From the NCBI GenBank assembly GCA_003640385.1, contig RCAB01000657.1:1-28830 (forward strand): a DNA stretch of 28,830 bases, written 5' to 3'. Below are positions 1 through 11,300 of the stretch, one piece after another. The notes beneath the pieces were generated by a model, which made no database searches, was not told the DNA's origin, and saw nothing but the letters and a program-made list of their open reading frames with translations. The DNA comes from Setaria digitata (Eukaryota; Nematoda; Chromadorea; Rhabditida; Setariidae). Position 1 is the stretch's first letter; every line of letters starts with the position of its first letter. The position numbers and the translations under genes were made by a program.

Positions 1-90
1 GCAAGGACGATGATTCTGTTAGAATGCAAGGAAGAAGATGATTTCATAAAGCAAGGAGCATTCTTAGCGCAGCTCAAGTTAAATTATTAA
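1..90 (+). CDS. 3' end of an unidentified protein-coding gene (partial)
   Basis: An open frame runs from base 1 to a TAA at 88-90 without interruption (30 codons). It is clearly less AT-rich than the following DNA and has an ordinary mixed composition (Met-Ile-Leu-Leu-Glu-Cys near the start, then an acidic stretch, ending Leu-Asn-Tyr). This looks like the last coding exon of a gene whose body lies to the left of the window. The DNA after it drops at once to UTR-like AT-rich sequence. I do not recognise the family. The frame could also be a chance opening, since 30 codons is short. Confidence 0.42.
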   Translation, partial: ARTMILLECKEEDDFIKQGAFLAQLKLNY

Positions 91-1108
91 GTTGTATTTT
101 CGATCGTTGTTTTATTAATTAGTTTCCTTTTGTATCAAATTCATTCCATTTCTCACCCATTGATATTGTTTTTACGTGAATGTGAATCTCGGAATTTGAA
201 ATTTGCTTTTCCATTTATCTCTTTTGATTTAAATTAAATTTGCTTCTAAATCAGCATTACCATCCTCAACAGTTAAGAATAACAATTATTAATTAAAAAT
301 AGAAATAATTAAAAGCAACAGTAATCTCAAATGGGGTGAGATTACTGCCTGTGGTACTGGCATGATGGTTTACTAGCAGACTAACCTATTGTGAGACTAG
401 TTAGGGTGAAAAAAAAAAAAAAAAAAATTACATTTAGTGAAATCCTATGATATAATCATTATTTTTTCACTATTTTTTTTACTGGAATTATTCTTATCGT
501 AGAAAATACAAAATGAGAGAGAGAAATTTTGAATTTAAGAATTTAAATTTAGACAAAATGAGGAAAAATCCACTAACAAACGGTATATTTCTTCGAGTTT
601 TCCTTTTCGGGATAGTTCATGCAAATCGAAGAAATGAAATTCTTTTATTTTTTAGAATGATTTTTTTTTTTAGCTTTTAATAAATGTTTTCAGAGATTAC
701 AGGAATGAATATTGACTATGAAAACTGTACAATTTTACGGATATTTCTGCGAAAATTCCGCTTGATTAATACATCTGTTCAATTTAGTGACAGTTCGCAG
801 TGGACATTTTAAGACTAATCATTCTGCGATAATTTCCAATAAAAATTACTTTTTCAGGACAGTTTATGGAAGATGAAACGTGATAATCACTATATTCCCT
901 GTCTGATTTTCTTAATCTTCCGAAGCTCAGCATACTTTTACCTTCCGGAGCTAAATCTAAATGGCTACTGTTATCGTTACTTATCGTCACTTCAGCTGCT
1001 AACTCTGATCATACCACCAGGAATCGAATCCTGAGTTCCGCATTGTGCTATCAGGAAACGAATATCGATTCCGTAAAGAATGATTTACAGCTGTTCCATT
1101 AGACGGTG
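91..1108. other. Intergenic region with hairpin, poly-A tract and unresolved open frames
   Basis: This 1 kb separates the partial gene from the METTL24-like gene. It holds an 11-bp perfect hairpin (319-347) and an A-tract (about 411-427). A GC-richer block at about 858-1108 has a splice-acceptor-like TTTTTCAG ending at 857 and another TTTACAG ending at 1090. The second is a plausible trans-splice or 5'UTR acceptor for the downstream gene, whose first ATG lies 18 bases later. The block has open frames on both strands that I could not resolve. Confidence 0.5.
319..347. repeat. 11-bp perfect inverted repeat (hairpin)
   Basis: Bases 319-329 are the exact reverse complement of 337-347, with a 7-base loop (AATGGGG). 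It lies about 230 bases after the stop codon of the partial gene, so it may be part of that gene's 3'UTR or 3' flank. Function unknown. Confidence 0.75.
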
Positions 1109-4100
1109 ATGCCAGGATTGGTGCTGGAAAAAGATATGGTGCGGTACGTGAATGGATTGATGTTGTTAAGAATGATAACAGTATGGTCGGTGGTACTGAT
1201 AATAAATGATTTGGATGTGATCGTCAGTTTTATCAAGTTATTGATCGATTCACTGAGTTTGAAAATATCTTATGAGAGGTAAGTTTATTATTTCATGGTA
1301 ATATTTGGATTTCTTTTTTCTTTTATAAAGAATGCGACTATTTTCGATACTTTATGTTATATCTATTGTTTTAGATTATATTGTCGAAATTATTTTTGAA
1401 TTTTCATCTGTTCACAAAGATTGAACTATTATCATTTGGTGTGTGATTCAATTCTCCAATGGAATCATTAAAATGTTGGTATTTTACATGACGATAATTA
1501 ATAATTTATATTGTAGAACTACATCAGAGAACGAGAAATCGTTTTTGAGTTGGAAAGATGTGGATATATTGTTTCCACCGAGGCTCAATGATACGTTGGC
1601 TGAAGTGTTACGACTTAACGAATTATTAGCGCAGAGACAGTACAAATGTGAAGAAAGTATCAATGTTGGTGACACTAAGGGTGGTTTCACAATTTGTATG
1701 GATGCTAGACCGAATAAGACAGTGGGGTATGCTATTTCTGAAGAAATTGATCATGTGTTTTGTGTTTAATGCTATTTAAATATTGTTATTTATCTACAAA
1801 TATTTTTTACTAATCTATTAATTTTATTAATCGTTTTTTTTCAAACTTATCATAGCCGTCGCTTATTTAACCCCCTTTCCGTTGGAATTGCATAGTCAGG
1901 CAGTAAAATAGAGGAATGATTATTATTTGTAGTTTTTTTCAATTAACTTCATTGCAATAGATTGCCCATTTTTTTAGAGCAAGAGTCAACTATAATATCT
2001 CAGTAAGCAAATTTCTTGAATAAAAGTAGTTAACTGTTGCAGTAGTTTCAGATATTTCAAGGATGAAGTGCCTGTGTTTTTGACATTTTAATAATTTTCA
2101 GTAATGCTTTGTTCATTAGCGGTTCACCGTATGACTTTGCTTTCTATGTGACTGCAGTGTTTCCAGAGCGGTGGACATTTTTTGTTCCTGAAGGATTTCA
2201 GCTAATTGAAAGCTTGGGAGATGTTGGTAAGTTTTATCAAAATTACATTCATTTTATTTCTGAAAGTCAAAGTGAAGGATGAAATTGATTCAGTACTAAC
2301 TTATAGATGCGGAGATGCATTATTTATTCCAACTGAACGATAATGGTGTGTGGGATTCTGATGAAATATTGAACGAATTATCGAAAAGACGATTTGATAC
2401 TACATTTATCAGCTTTTATTCGCCATTTCTAGGTGGAAAATCGAAAAAAGCACGATTGCAAGAACTTCATGATGCACCCAAGTTAATGGAACAAGTTCTG
2501 AAGGTTAGAACAGTAGGGTTTTCTTCCTTATCGTAGCTTTTCGTTTAGAATTAAAGTGACTTTACTGTGGTTGATTTTTTCGCAAGGATTATTGTAGGTT
2601 TTACAGTCGGAACAAATCCATGTGAACATTGAATTGAAAAGAAATTCGCAAGATTTGGTGTATGATTGGTATTTATTGATCTATCACATGTATTTCAAGT
2701 ATCATTATGCTCTCATTGGAGCTGAATCAAATTCTGCTTGTAGCCGGACAGTCCGGAATTGTCGGTATCGGCTGAGTTTTGTGAAAAAAGCACATCATCA
2801 AGTGGATTTACCTCTCTTTGGCTTTGGTGAATAATTGCATTTCTCAGCTTTCTGCGCGTGCTGTTAACATTATGCAGTAATCATTAATGTATCTAGCTTG
2901 TAGTTTACAGATTTTCTGTGCTGACTAGTCTCAGTTGAGTTTTGAAAATTTTTATGTGTTGTAGTAAAACCCATAATGGTATCATCTTATTCAGCTTCAG
3001 AACGGTAATAAGATTATATGAAGTTAGAGTGAATGAGTCGCTTTAGATCTTATTTAACTACTGCTGGGAATGAAAAATGTTAAATTTAGGTTCTCCATTG
3101 GAAGAGAAGAGACGACTTGTGAACTATTTAACAGCTTTTGAAAAGGAAAATGATGAATGTGATGAAATGAAGGGAATTAAAAATGATATCCCTCTTCTAT
3201 GCAAAATAAATGCAAAAAATATTTCATGTGGTATTGTTTACGTAAGGTATGTTTTATCTTTCTAGGTAAAGTTAGAGTTTTGACGGGTTTTGCTAGGATT
3301 AAGGGAAACTTTTTTTTCTTATAGTTACTGTCGATTTCAAATGGTGGAGTACTTCGAGCATCTTTCTTCCTGCAAAGTTTATTTTTTCTCACCAGTGGAA
3401 TCAAACCAAAGGTAATTTTACTCGGTGAATGGTATTTTAATCAAATTGAAGCAAAAGTAATTGATTTAGTGAGCTGGACAGTTGATTTTCAGGTAGTGCA
3501 AGACATCTGCACTTATTTCATTTCCTTTAGATTAATCATACAGTTTATTCTTTATTTGAGGTTGGTTTCTGAGCAGTATATGTTTCCTTATGGAATTTCA
3601 CCATATTTTTCAAAAAACTTGACAATTCACGGAAATGAAAATGACTCATGGCTTTTGATAACCTTGACAGATATGTTTAACACTGTTAACGAGGAGAAAG
3701 TAAGTAAAGTTATCTTGGACCTTAACGGTGGTGAATGGGATATTTTTCCTTCGCTGCTGGAAACAATCCGATTCAAGAATGTCATCCTGGATCTGGATAT
3801 CAGAGTTCGGTAAATAAGTTTAAAATTTTGTTGGGATTTTTTTTAGGTCTTTCAAAAAGTCTGATAATTCCTAACGCAGTTTAAAATGCCCATGATTTTG
3901 AAGACTTGATTAATGTACTGTTATTTACTGGTTATTCGAAAAGGAATTTGATACAACTTGTAGGTTTTGGATAGGCGAGGACAATGAGAATTATCGCCGT
4001 TTTTTAATGTATTTCTTACGGCTGGAGTCGTTCGGATTCAGAAAGATATTTTCAAAAGTGATTAACGATACTACAGCATTGGTCAGCTTCAGAAATACGT

Positions 4101-4111
4101 TATCAACGTAA
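1109..4111 (+). CDS. METTL24-like protein with two tandem, degenerate methyltransferase-fold domains
   Basis: Exons: 1109-1278, 1517-1726, 2102-2226, 2307-2503, 2598-2826, 3090-3246, 3325-3411, 3531-3809, 3964-4111. This gives 533 aa with phase kept throughout. Exon 8 may instead start at 3561, giving 523 aa. ATG 1109 is the first ATG after an acceptor ending at 1090; an in-frame TAG lies just upstream. Residues about 10-45 are hydrophobic (likely signal anchor). Domain 1 spans about 70-300 and domain 2 about 325-533. Domain 2 has the family pattern PYGIS, then a Leu-Asp-Leu-Asn-Gly-Gly-Glu-Trp motif in place of D-x-E-G/S-x-E-W, and ends with the usual SFRN-like strand. Domain 1 ends in a Cys-Arg-Tyr-Arg-Leu-Ser-Phe strand. 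Neither domain shows a clear Gly-rich SAM motif. The exon 5 to 6 junction (weak donor GTGAAT) fuses the halves in phase; if it is unused, exon 5 reads to a TAA at 2832-2834 and these are two adjacent genes. Confidence 0.6.
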
Positions 4112-4967
4112 GGCGCTGAAGATATGAAGATTTTAAATCCGTATTCCAGTTCTGCCTCCGCAATTCACTGGCTAAAAAGAACACTGGAATGTTAGGTAAT
4201 ATGGGAGCCAGTAATCAGACGAAAAATAGAAACATCCCCAACTATTTTATTGACGGTTCTTTTATTTGGGCTGATATTTTTTACCAAATTCTTATTCTCA
4301 GTGATTGTTAAAGTCTGGATTCGTGTTACAAATGTTGATTTTGCGAAACAATTAGAGTAACTGATTGGGAATTATAATGCAAAACTTTTTCTCTCGGTTT
4401 GAGACAAATTTTAACTGAGTAGCTCTTTGTTTAAGAATTTCCCAAAATATTTATACAAATATTTCAATGCATACCTATTTTCTTCGTGCTCAATGTATTT
4501 GTTTTTACTGTAGTCTTTGTAACGAACGGGTGGTAAATATGTGATTCTTTTCCATGTTTTATAGCATCTTTGAAAAGATCTTTCTCTTTTATGATTTTGT
4601 TATGGTTGTGGTGCTTTTTATTTATGCTACATAATAATATTATTATCAATTGCCTTGTCAGTAACTATTGTATAACAGTATATGCATTTAATGAAAAATA
4701 TCCGAAATCTTATTTTGGCCAAATTAATATACTATATTAAATGTAGTTATACTCGTTCGTTTTATTTTATTTCAAATTACAATTATTCGTTTCTCTTATT
4801 TTAGAGACTCCTGTTTGCTGTTACTTAACTGTGCAACTATTACTGATGTTTCAATTTCCTGATGTGGCGTAAACTGTTTTCTTTATTGCTGCAAAATTGA
4901 AGGGGTAATTTGATAACTGGGCTGTTAACTGGTCGCTGAATCCGTTCGATTCCGAACAAGAGATAAT
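4112..4967. other. Intergenic region between METTL24-like gene and glutathione peroxidase gene
   Basis: AT-rich DNA of 856 bases with no coding frame I can support on either strand. It must hold the 3'UTR of the upstream gene and the promoter and 5'UTR of the peroxidase gene. I see no clear AATAAA close to the upstream stop codon and no strong splice-acceptor signal just before the peroxidase ATG. Confidence 0.45.
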
Positions 4968-6266
4968 ATGGTGGATTTTTTTCCGAATTGGAAGAAACGG
5001 ATACTACGCTCAGATGGGTTTGTAGTATACCTTCTGCTCTTTATCGCTGCATCGTCTGCGATATCATGCCAAGGTTTGGTTATCACTGGTAGTCTTTACC
5101 TTATATTTGGTTTATATGAGAGGAGATGCTACTAGCTTTTATCGATACTATCAAAACAGTGTGTACCAGCAGCTAAACATGTATCTCAGTAAAACTAAAT
5201 TCATTTTATAAATTGCACTTCAAACAATCATTTCTGAAATTAATGCAGTTAACTGTTAATAAATTTATTTGTAGCGGAAGTTTTACCAAACACTATATAC
5301 CAGTTCCGAGTGCGTGGTATCGATGGAACGGAAGTGTCTTTGGATCGGTACAGGTGATGTAGTAAACGATTTAGTATAAAAAAAAAAAAAGTGGTCCTAT
5401 TAACTAGTCGCATGCTAAGAAGCCTCTGTTGTAAAAAGAATTAAAACTGTCAGAAATGAGCGACTTTTCTACACTGAATATGTTAGTGAGATTATATTTT
5501 TATCTATTTAAAACAAAGAGAATAAGTAAGAAATTGTTTTAGGAATAAAGTGGTTCTAATTGTAAATGTGGCATCACAGTGTGGTCTTACTCATTCAAAC
5601 TACGCTCAGTTAAAGGAATTGCATGAAAAATACAAGGAACAGGGTTTGGCAATAGCTCTCTTCCCGTGTAATCAGTTCGCTTCTCAAGTACATTTGTTAT
5701 CTTTTTCTGTAGTTGAAGCGAAGTTGAGAATTTTATGTTTTAAAACAGGAATTTGTATGGAATTGCCAGTATTAGATATTAAAAAAATTATTGAGTGGGA
5801 AATGAGGATATGTTGTTAATTAGTGGGAAGTACTTGTAGGAACCTGAAAATGAGGAGACAATTAGACGCTTTGTCAAGGAGACATTCAATTTCGAACCTG
5901 ACTTATATGCTAAAATTAATGTCAATGGAGCGGAGGAACATCCGTTATATACTTTCTTGAAGAGCCAGAAAGGAGGCACTCTTTCGGATGCTATCAAATG
6001 GAATTTTACTAAATTTCTGATCAATAGGCATGGCGAAGTGGTAAGTAATATTTTACCTTATTTTTCACCATTTTTCAGCATTTATTTTGATATAGTAGGT
6101 GGTGATATTCGTTGTAGTAATGCTTCACTTTATTGGATGCTTGATATCGAATAATAATTTATCATATATATTCTTATTATAGATAGAACGGTACGCTCCT
6201 ACGACACAACCCAAGGACATAGAAGAGGACATTGTGAAACTGTTAAAGGAACATTTTGAGTTATGA
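4968..6266 (+). CDS. Glutathione peroxidase (Cys type) with N-terminal signal/anchor
   Basis: Exons: 4968-5073, 5275-5353, 5543-5687, 5840-6040, 6183-6266; 204 aa, all junctions GT-AG and in phase. Gpx enzymes reduce hydrogen or lipid peroxides using glutathione or thioredoxin. Residues about 17-33 are strongly hydrophobic and end Ser-Cys-Gln, like a signal peptide, so the enzyme is probably secreted or membrane-linked. The active-site motif VNVASQCG carries Cys75 (codon TGT), not selenocysteine. The tetrad partners are present: Gln in FPCNQF and the Trp-Asn pair in KWNFTKF. The position of the resolving Cys in yeast- and plant-type enzymes is Val (RRFVKE), so no obvious thioredoxin-dependent disulfide partner is seen. 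Filarial worms are known for a secreted cuticular Gpx (gp29); whether this is that gene or a paralogue cannot be told here. Confidence 0.93.
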
Positions 6267-7555
6267 TTGGAATGTTTAGTATTTTTTGCTAATATTTACT
6301 TACATTCGAAATAAGCACTCATTTTGCCTCAAAATTCAACAAAAATGTAGAATATAAAGGAAGTTCATTTTGTTATTTTATTCAGCAATAATTAATTTCT
6401 CATTGCTTTTTGAAAACTATTTTATATTCCTTTCTTGGTTATTAGAAATTACAGTTATAATTGTTGGTTGATTCTGAAAGCATGTAGGATAAAAGCAGAA
6501 AATAACTGATAGAAATATTAAAGAGAGAAGTAAGTTAATTTTTCTCTTCCATTTCCATTTAGTTGTATGTTCCTCTTTTCTCATACCTTTCTTTCCTTTT
6601 TTTTTGTTAGTATTTTTACACGCAACCTGTTACCTAAGTATAATATGCATTCAAACTTTACTTACTTTTGGATAATCCTTAGCTTGTTCTTCTCATTTTT
6701 CTGTCTAGTTATTTTTCAATTTATTATTTATCAGTTCGGTTACCATTTATTTATCAATTTTTCATTCTTTTTATTTAAAATTGCCGAACAGTAAGCCGTT
6801 TGTTTTGTTTGTTGATAAAATTATACCACATTTTCTTTCCATTTTTCTGGGATGATTTAGTCTTTGTGTTCATCCTGGATAAAGAATGATCATATGAGAA
6901 ATGACTGCATTAGGATACGTCAGCAGTGTAAGAAGAGATTACATGCAGATAGATCTATCCTATTAGTCTTCTTGGAGAAAAAAAAAAAAAAAAAAAAGGA
7001 AAAAAAAAAGAATGTAAGAAGATTGTAAAAAGTGTAGCAATGATTGCATTCTTCATTTTTCAGTAATATAGTAGAGGGCAAATGTTACAAGTTGGTATCG
7101 CTTTGCGTTGAAAAGATCAACTCCTTGAAAATTCTGACTACTTAGGAGAAATATTTCAATCTTATTTTATTTTGTTAAGATATCGTTCACGTTATTCGGT
7201 TCTTAAGGAAAAAAAAAAAGTGATGATAGTTTTGGTACTCTGTTGTTCAGTGTCTCTCTTTGATCTGTAGTCGTTTCAGTAATAATTTAAAATTTTCAAA
7301 GTGGTTCTCTATGTGAAATTTAAAGTTTCTTTTTATGTTTTGAAAATTCGAAATTTTCAAATTTTTAGACCAAAGCAGTCCTTTAATGTTATATGTCATT
7401 GGATAAATTTTATGAAAAAATAAAAAAATATAAAATGGAATTTATGTATTTAATAGGGTTGGCATACAATATTTCAGGTTACCACAAAGATAATTTCAAA
7501 ATAGTTATCATACTGTGGTTACTCTCTGTTGCTTATTATCTTTTGGCTGATAAAT

Positions 7556-7627
7556 CTATATATATCTATCTATATCTACAATGTAAATTTGATCACTTTT
7601 ATTATCTATCTATATATATATATATAG
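7556..7627. repeat. TATC/TA microsatellite
   Basis: Imperfect runs of TATC and TA dinucleotides are interrupted by about 25 bases of unique sequence. It is intergenic, with no sign of function. Confidence 0.75.
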
Positions 7628-8306
7628 GATCAATTGTGATTTTTATTAGCATCAAATGTATTGATAATCTTTATTGGTTTTTTCTTTTTTTTTTTTATTG
7701 CATAAAAAATTATATATTAATGAAGAAGCTGATAGATTTTTGATACTTGTTGATTTGATTCCAACTTGTAAATATTTCTAATCTGAATATGAACAGATTT
7801 ATTTTCTCCTTATATATTTTATAATTACCAGCTTCACATATTGAATAGATATCTATTTTTTCATTTTATTAAATTTTTTTTTTTTTGTATAATACATGAT
7901 AATGTGAGATGGTACTACTACTACTGGTTGATAGTGACGATAATTGTTGATGATAATGAGAGAAAGTTTTTTAAAGGAAATTCAATCTGACGTTATTCTT
8001 TATTATTAAAACATTAAACTGGAAATGATGATCTCTGTTACACCTGAATTATTCTTAATATATTAACATGATTTATTTCAGATTATTGTAATGATACGAA
8101 TATTTCAGTAGGCATTTCATTGCCAAATAGTTTTATACAGAAAGATCAACTCTGAACAATGAGTAATCCATAAGGTTATCCAATACAATTAATTACGTTG
8201 AATGATCTGATTGAAATATTTTTCCTTCTGGAGAACATAGCATCATTTCTTTTTATCGTAAATCATTGAGGAGGATATTGAAGTGTTGCTTTTCTTTTCT
8301 TTTCTT

Positions 8307-8320
8307 TTTTTTTTTTGCAG
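8307..8320 (+). promoter_or_regulatory. Candidate trans-splice or 5'UTR acceptor for the TWINKLE gene
   Basis: A long T run followed by GCAG ends at 8320, 60 bases before the ATG at 8381. Nematode mRNAs commonly receive a spliced leader at such sites. An intron in the 5'UTR would look the same. Confidence 0.4.
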
Positions 8321-8380
8321 CATATCTAATCATTGTTATTTATATTATATGATGGAATTTTCAGAGTAAATATAGTCAAA

Positions 8381-11300
8381 ATGATTATATGTAGACGTCA
8401 AACTGTTGCACATTCACTACGATTCAGCAAATGGAAGGCTTTCTTGAGAGCGCATAAATCACGCTATCATATCACGGTATATGTATTTGTACACATGTGT
8501 ATGTGTTTATTTTGAACTCTTGTAGGAGAATTGAGCTTGGATATTTCATCCAAAAGAAATAGAGAGGATTACAATTGATGAAATGAAATGGGAACGATTA
8601 AAATTCATCAAGTTAAGATGAATCATTAAAAAAGAAGCTGTTATTTATAATTCATTAATATTACAGAGAAAAATCAGACATCAGTTCACTTTTGAGAATA
8701 TTTTACACGATTTCACGCAACAAACCATAGCTGCAAATGATATTAATGATGTTAAAGTAAGTTTTGTTTGCTTTAGGAGTTGTATTAAATAGTTAACACT
8801 AGTTGTTGATAATGAAGAAACAAATGATCTCAAAAAATAATTTTTATTATTACCATCGACAGTCGCTTTCTTATTCTTAAATTCTAAAGCCATGGAGATT
8901 AAATAAGAATTTTATTTTTGAAATTTTTTTTTTTTTTACTATCATAATATGCGCTCCTCCATTCTTAATCTTTCATTATTTTAAAACTGCTCATTTCGTT
9001 TCCATTTTTTTCCTTATTTTCTGGATATTTCCTGATTGATAAATCTGAGGAAATGGTAAAATCTACTTGGTCACTTAGCATCTGAGATCTTTTTGTAGAG
9101 CTGTTACTTCTAACTATTTGCAGCACACTCAACAGTCGACAGCTTCTTTTAGAAAAAGCTCGGAGAAAAGCACAAGATCGGAAATTATTGAATTTCTCGT
9201 TAAATACGGATTTCCATACAGTCTGACTGTAAGTTTCTCGTACCATTTAGTTACTTAGTTTATTTAAGACTGTTTCTGCATTTTAGAATAATAGATATTT
9301 GAATTTTCTGCTTTTTGTATCATTCAATTTCTTGTTAATTAATTCGTAATAGCTATCATTTTCTCGATGTGATTTAACAAAATAAGTGCTTGATAATATT
9401 AAATTCGCTGTATAGCTTTGTTAGTTCTTTGAAAGATAATGAGAGGTCTAATTTCGTCCATAAAATTTAGCCATATTTGGGAGACATTCGTACGAAATGT
9501 TTGCACTGTAAATCGTACCATACAGCCTGCATTTCGTTTCGGGATACTAGTATAATGTGTACTACATGTGGCCATGCAACTACATTCGATAATTTCAAGG
9601 TATGCTCTTCATATTTTCGTAACTAATTCGTTCAGTGCTTTTGGTTTCTTCAGGTCTTACTTTTTTTTTACCCTTAATCTGCTACAAATATTGAAATTCC
9701 ATTGGTTTATTCCTCTTTTTTTTTTTTGCAAGGTTAAAGTTTTCTGCTGTTTTCTTACTTTATAAGGAATCCTAAAAGAAATATGTTGTTCATTTGGAGT
9801 ATAAACTGATTATGTTAAGTACTTTTCTTAATATATGGAGTGAAAAAGTCATGATGAGTATTCTAAGATTTAAAGTTGGTTCTAGAGCAAAGCGATATAA
9901 CTGTGATAGGTAAAATTCAGCTGGAGCTACAGGTGATTTAGTCATGCCAGATTAATTTCATCCATCGATGGAGACAATATATTATCTAGGAAAGTAATAA
10001 AATTTATTGGTATGAATGATTTGAAATTGCTCTTAGAATGAGATTGGAGCTCATAAATATAGACTGACTGCATCTTTTCTGAAAAGCGGAATTTTTCATT
10101 TGGTCAATAAAGAACCATTATATCGTTGGTTCTAGATCTGTCAAAAAAAAGAACAGAATGTTCTTGATTATCCATTAGTAGCTTATAAAAAAATAATTGT
10201 CATGTTTTTCTTTTGGCACTTTGAGGTCATCCATTGCTTTCTTCCTCGAATATTAACTTATATCGATATCAATTTCATTTTGAACTTGGTACCAGTTATA
10301 ATTTATATATATCTTACTTAATCTCAACTCCTTCTCCATAGGTATGAACGAAACTATTTCACCAACAGGATAAAGTATTGGGATAATAGACTCTATTCTA
10401 AAACTATAGCGCTTTTTTTTTTTGAATAACGTCATTATTATATTACTATATAGATAAGTAGATATGAAATTAAGCTTTGTAGTAAAACTAGATAGCCTGA
10501 AGTAATTACAATAAAGAAAAGTCGACTTTTTGATGGGCAAGGAAAATTAATGCAAAATATTTGATCCATTCTTAGTGTTTCGGAAATTTTGGTGTGTCTC
10601 TTTTAGACTTCTTCTACCGTTAATGCAAAGCTTTCGATTCCCCGGATAAGTATTCATTTATTATTATTTTTTATTTTTTTTTAAATCTGCATATAAATAT
10701 CATCATAGATATATTTTCTGTTTTCTTTTCCGGTTCATTTCGGCAATTTATAATAGTTTTCAGTTAATAGTGAATAGTGTATGAAGTATCTGAAGGAAAA
10801 CAATAAATACTATGGCTGTTAAAACGAATATTTATCTTTTAATTGATACAAAATTTAAATATTTGCTTAGCAGAAAAATTTTTGAAAAACAATGATCAAT
10901 CAAGCAAGCACAAATTGTTTTATTTTCGAAATTTCTCATAAATTTTTAGTCTTTCTCTCTCTTTCACTTTCTCCCATCAACCAAACTAATTAAAGGTATT
11001 TTTTTTCCTCTTTTTTTTTTTTGTTTTTGAAATTTGTTTTGAAACATTTCATTCCTTCTTAACCATTATCAACTAATATTATGATAAATGGGCATTTATA
11101 GCAGATTTGTTATGCATTTACTGCTCACGCCCTTTTACTTTCCTTTTTTTTTTCATTTATTCCTTGAAGCAGTCTAACATTAAAAGACTAAAAAGGAGGC
11201 ATTTCTATAAATGTAATATTAACATACCAGTTTTTATTATTATTATTATCATTAAAATTCGTTTGAAAAATTGCTTCAACTATTCCTAAAGCTATAAGTT

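Larger units (their letters stand above)
6267..8320. other. Long AT-rich intergenic region
   Basis: About 2 kb with no supported gene. It contains A-tracts (about 6979-7010), a TATC/TA microsatellite at about 7556-7627 and many T-runs. The longest open frame (7393-7743) is low-complexity Tyr/Ile/Phe/Lys sequence driven by AT content. The region ends in a long pyrimidine run and TTTGCAG (ending at 8320), a good trans-splice or 5'UTR acceptor for the helicase gene. Confidence 0.5.

Noticed and set aside
784..990. 68-codon minus-strand open frame with a peptide-precursor look
   Set aside because: No clear start, signal peptide or dibasic processing sites. It overlaps + strand open frames in the same GC-richer block, and its possible flanking exons are weak. 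Kept only as part of a low-interest finding.
1010..1040. tRNA B-box-like sequence on the minus strand (GGATTCGATTCC)
   Set aside because: The T-loop has the wrong length and no A-box, anticodon arm or acceptor stem can be folded around it.
7393..7743. 116-codon + strand open frame
   Set aside because: Low-complexity Ile/Tyr/Phe/Lys sequence over a TA-rich microsatellite; no family resemblance and no splice signals.
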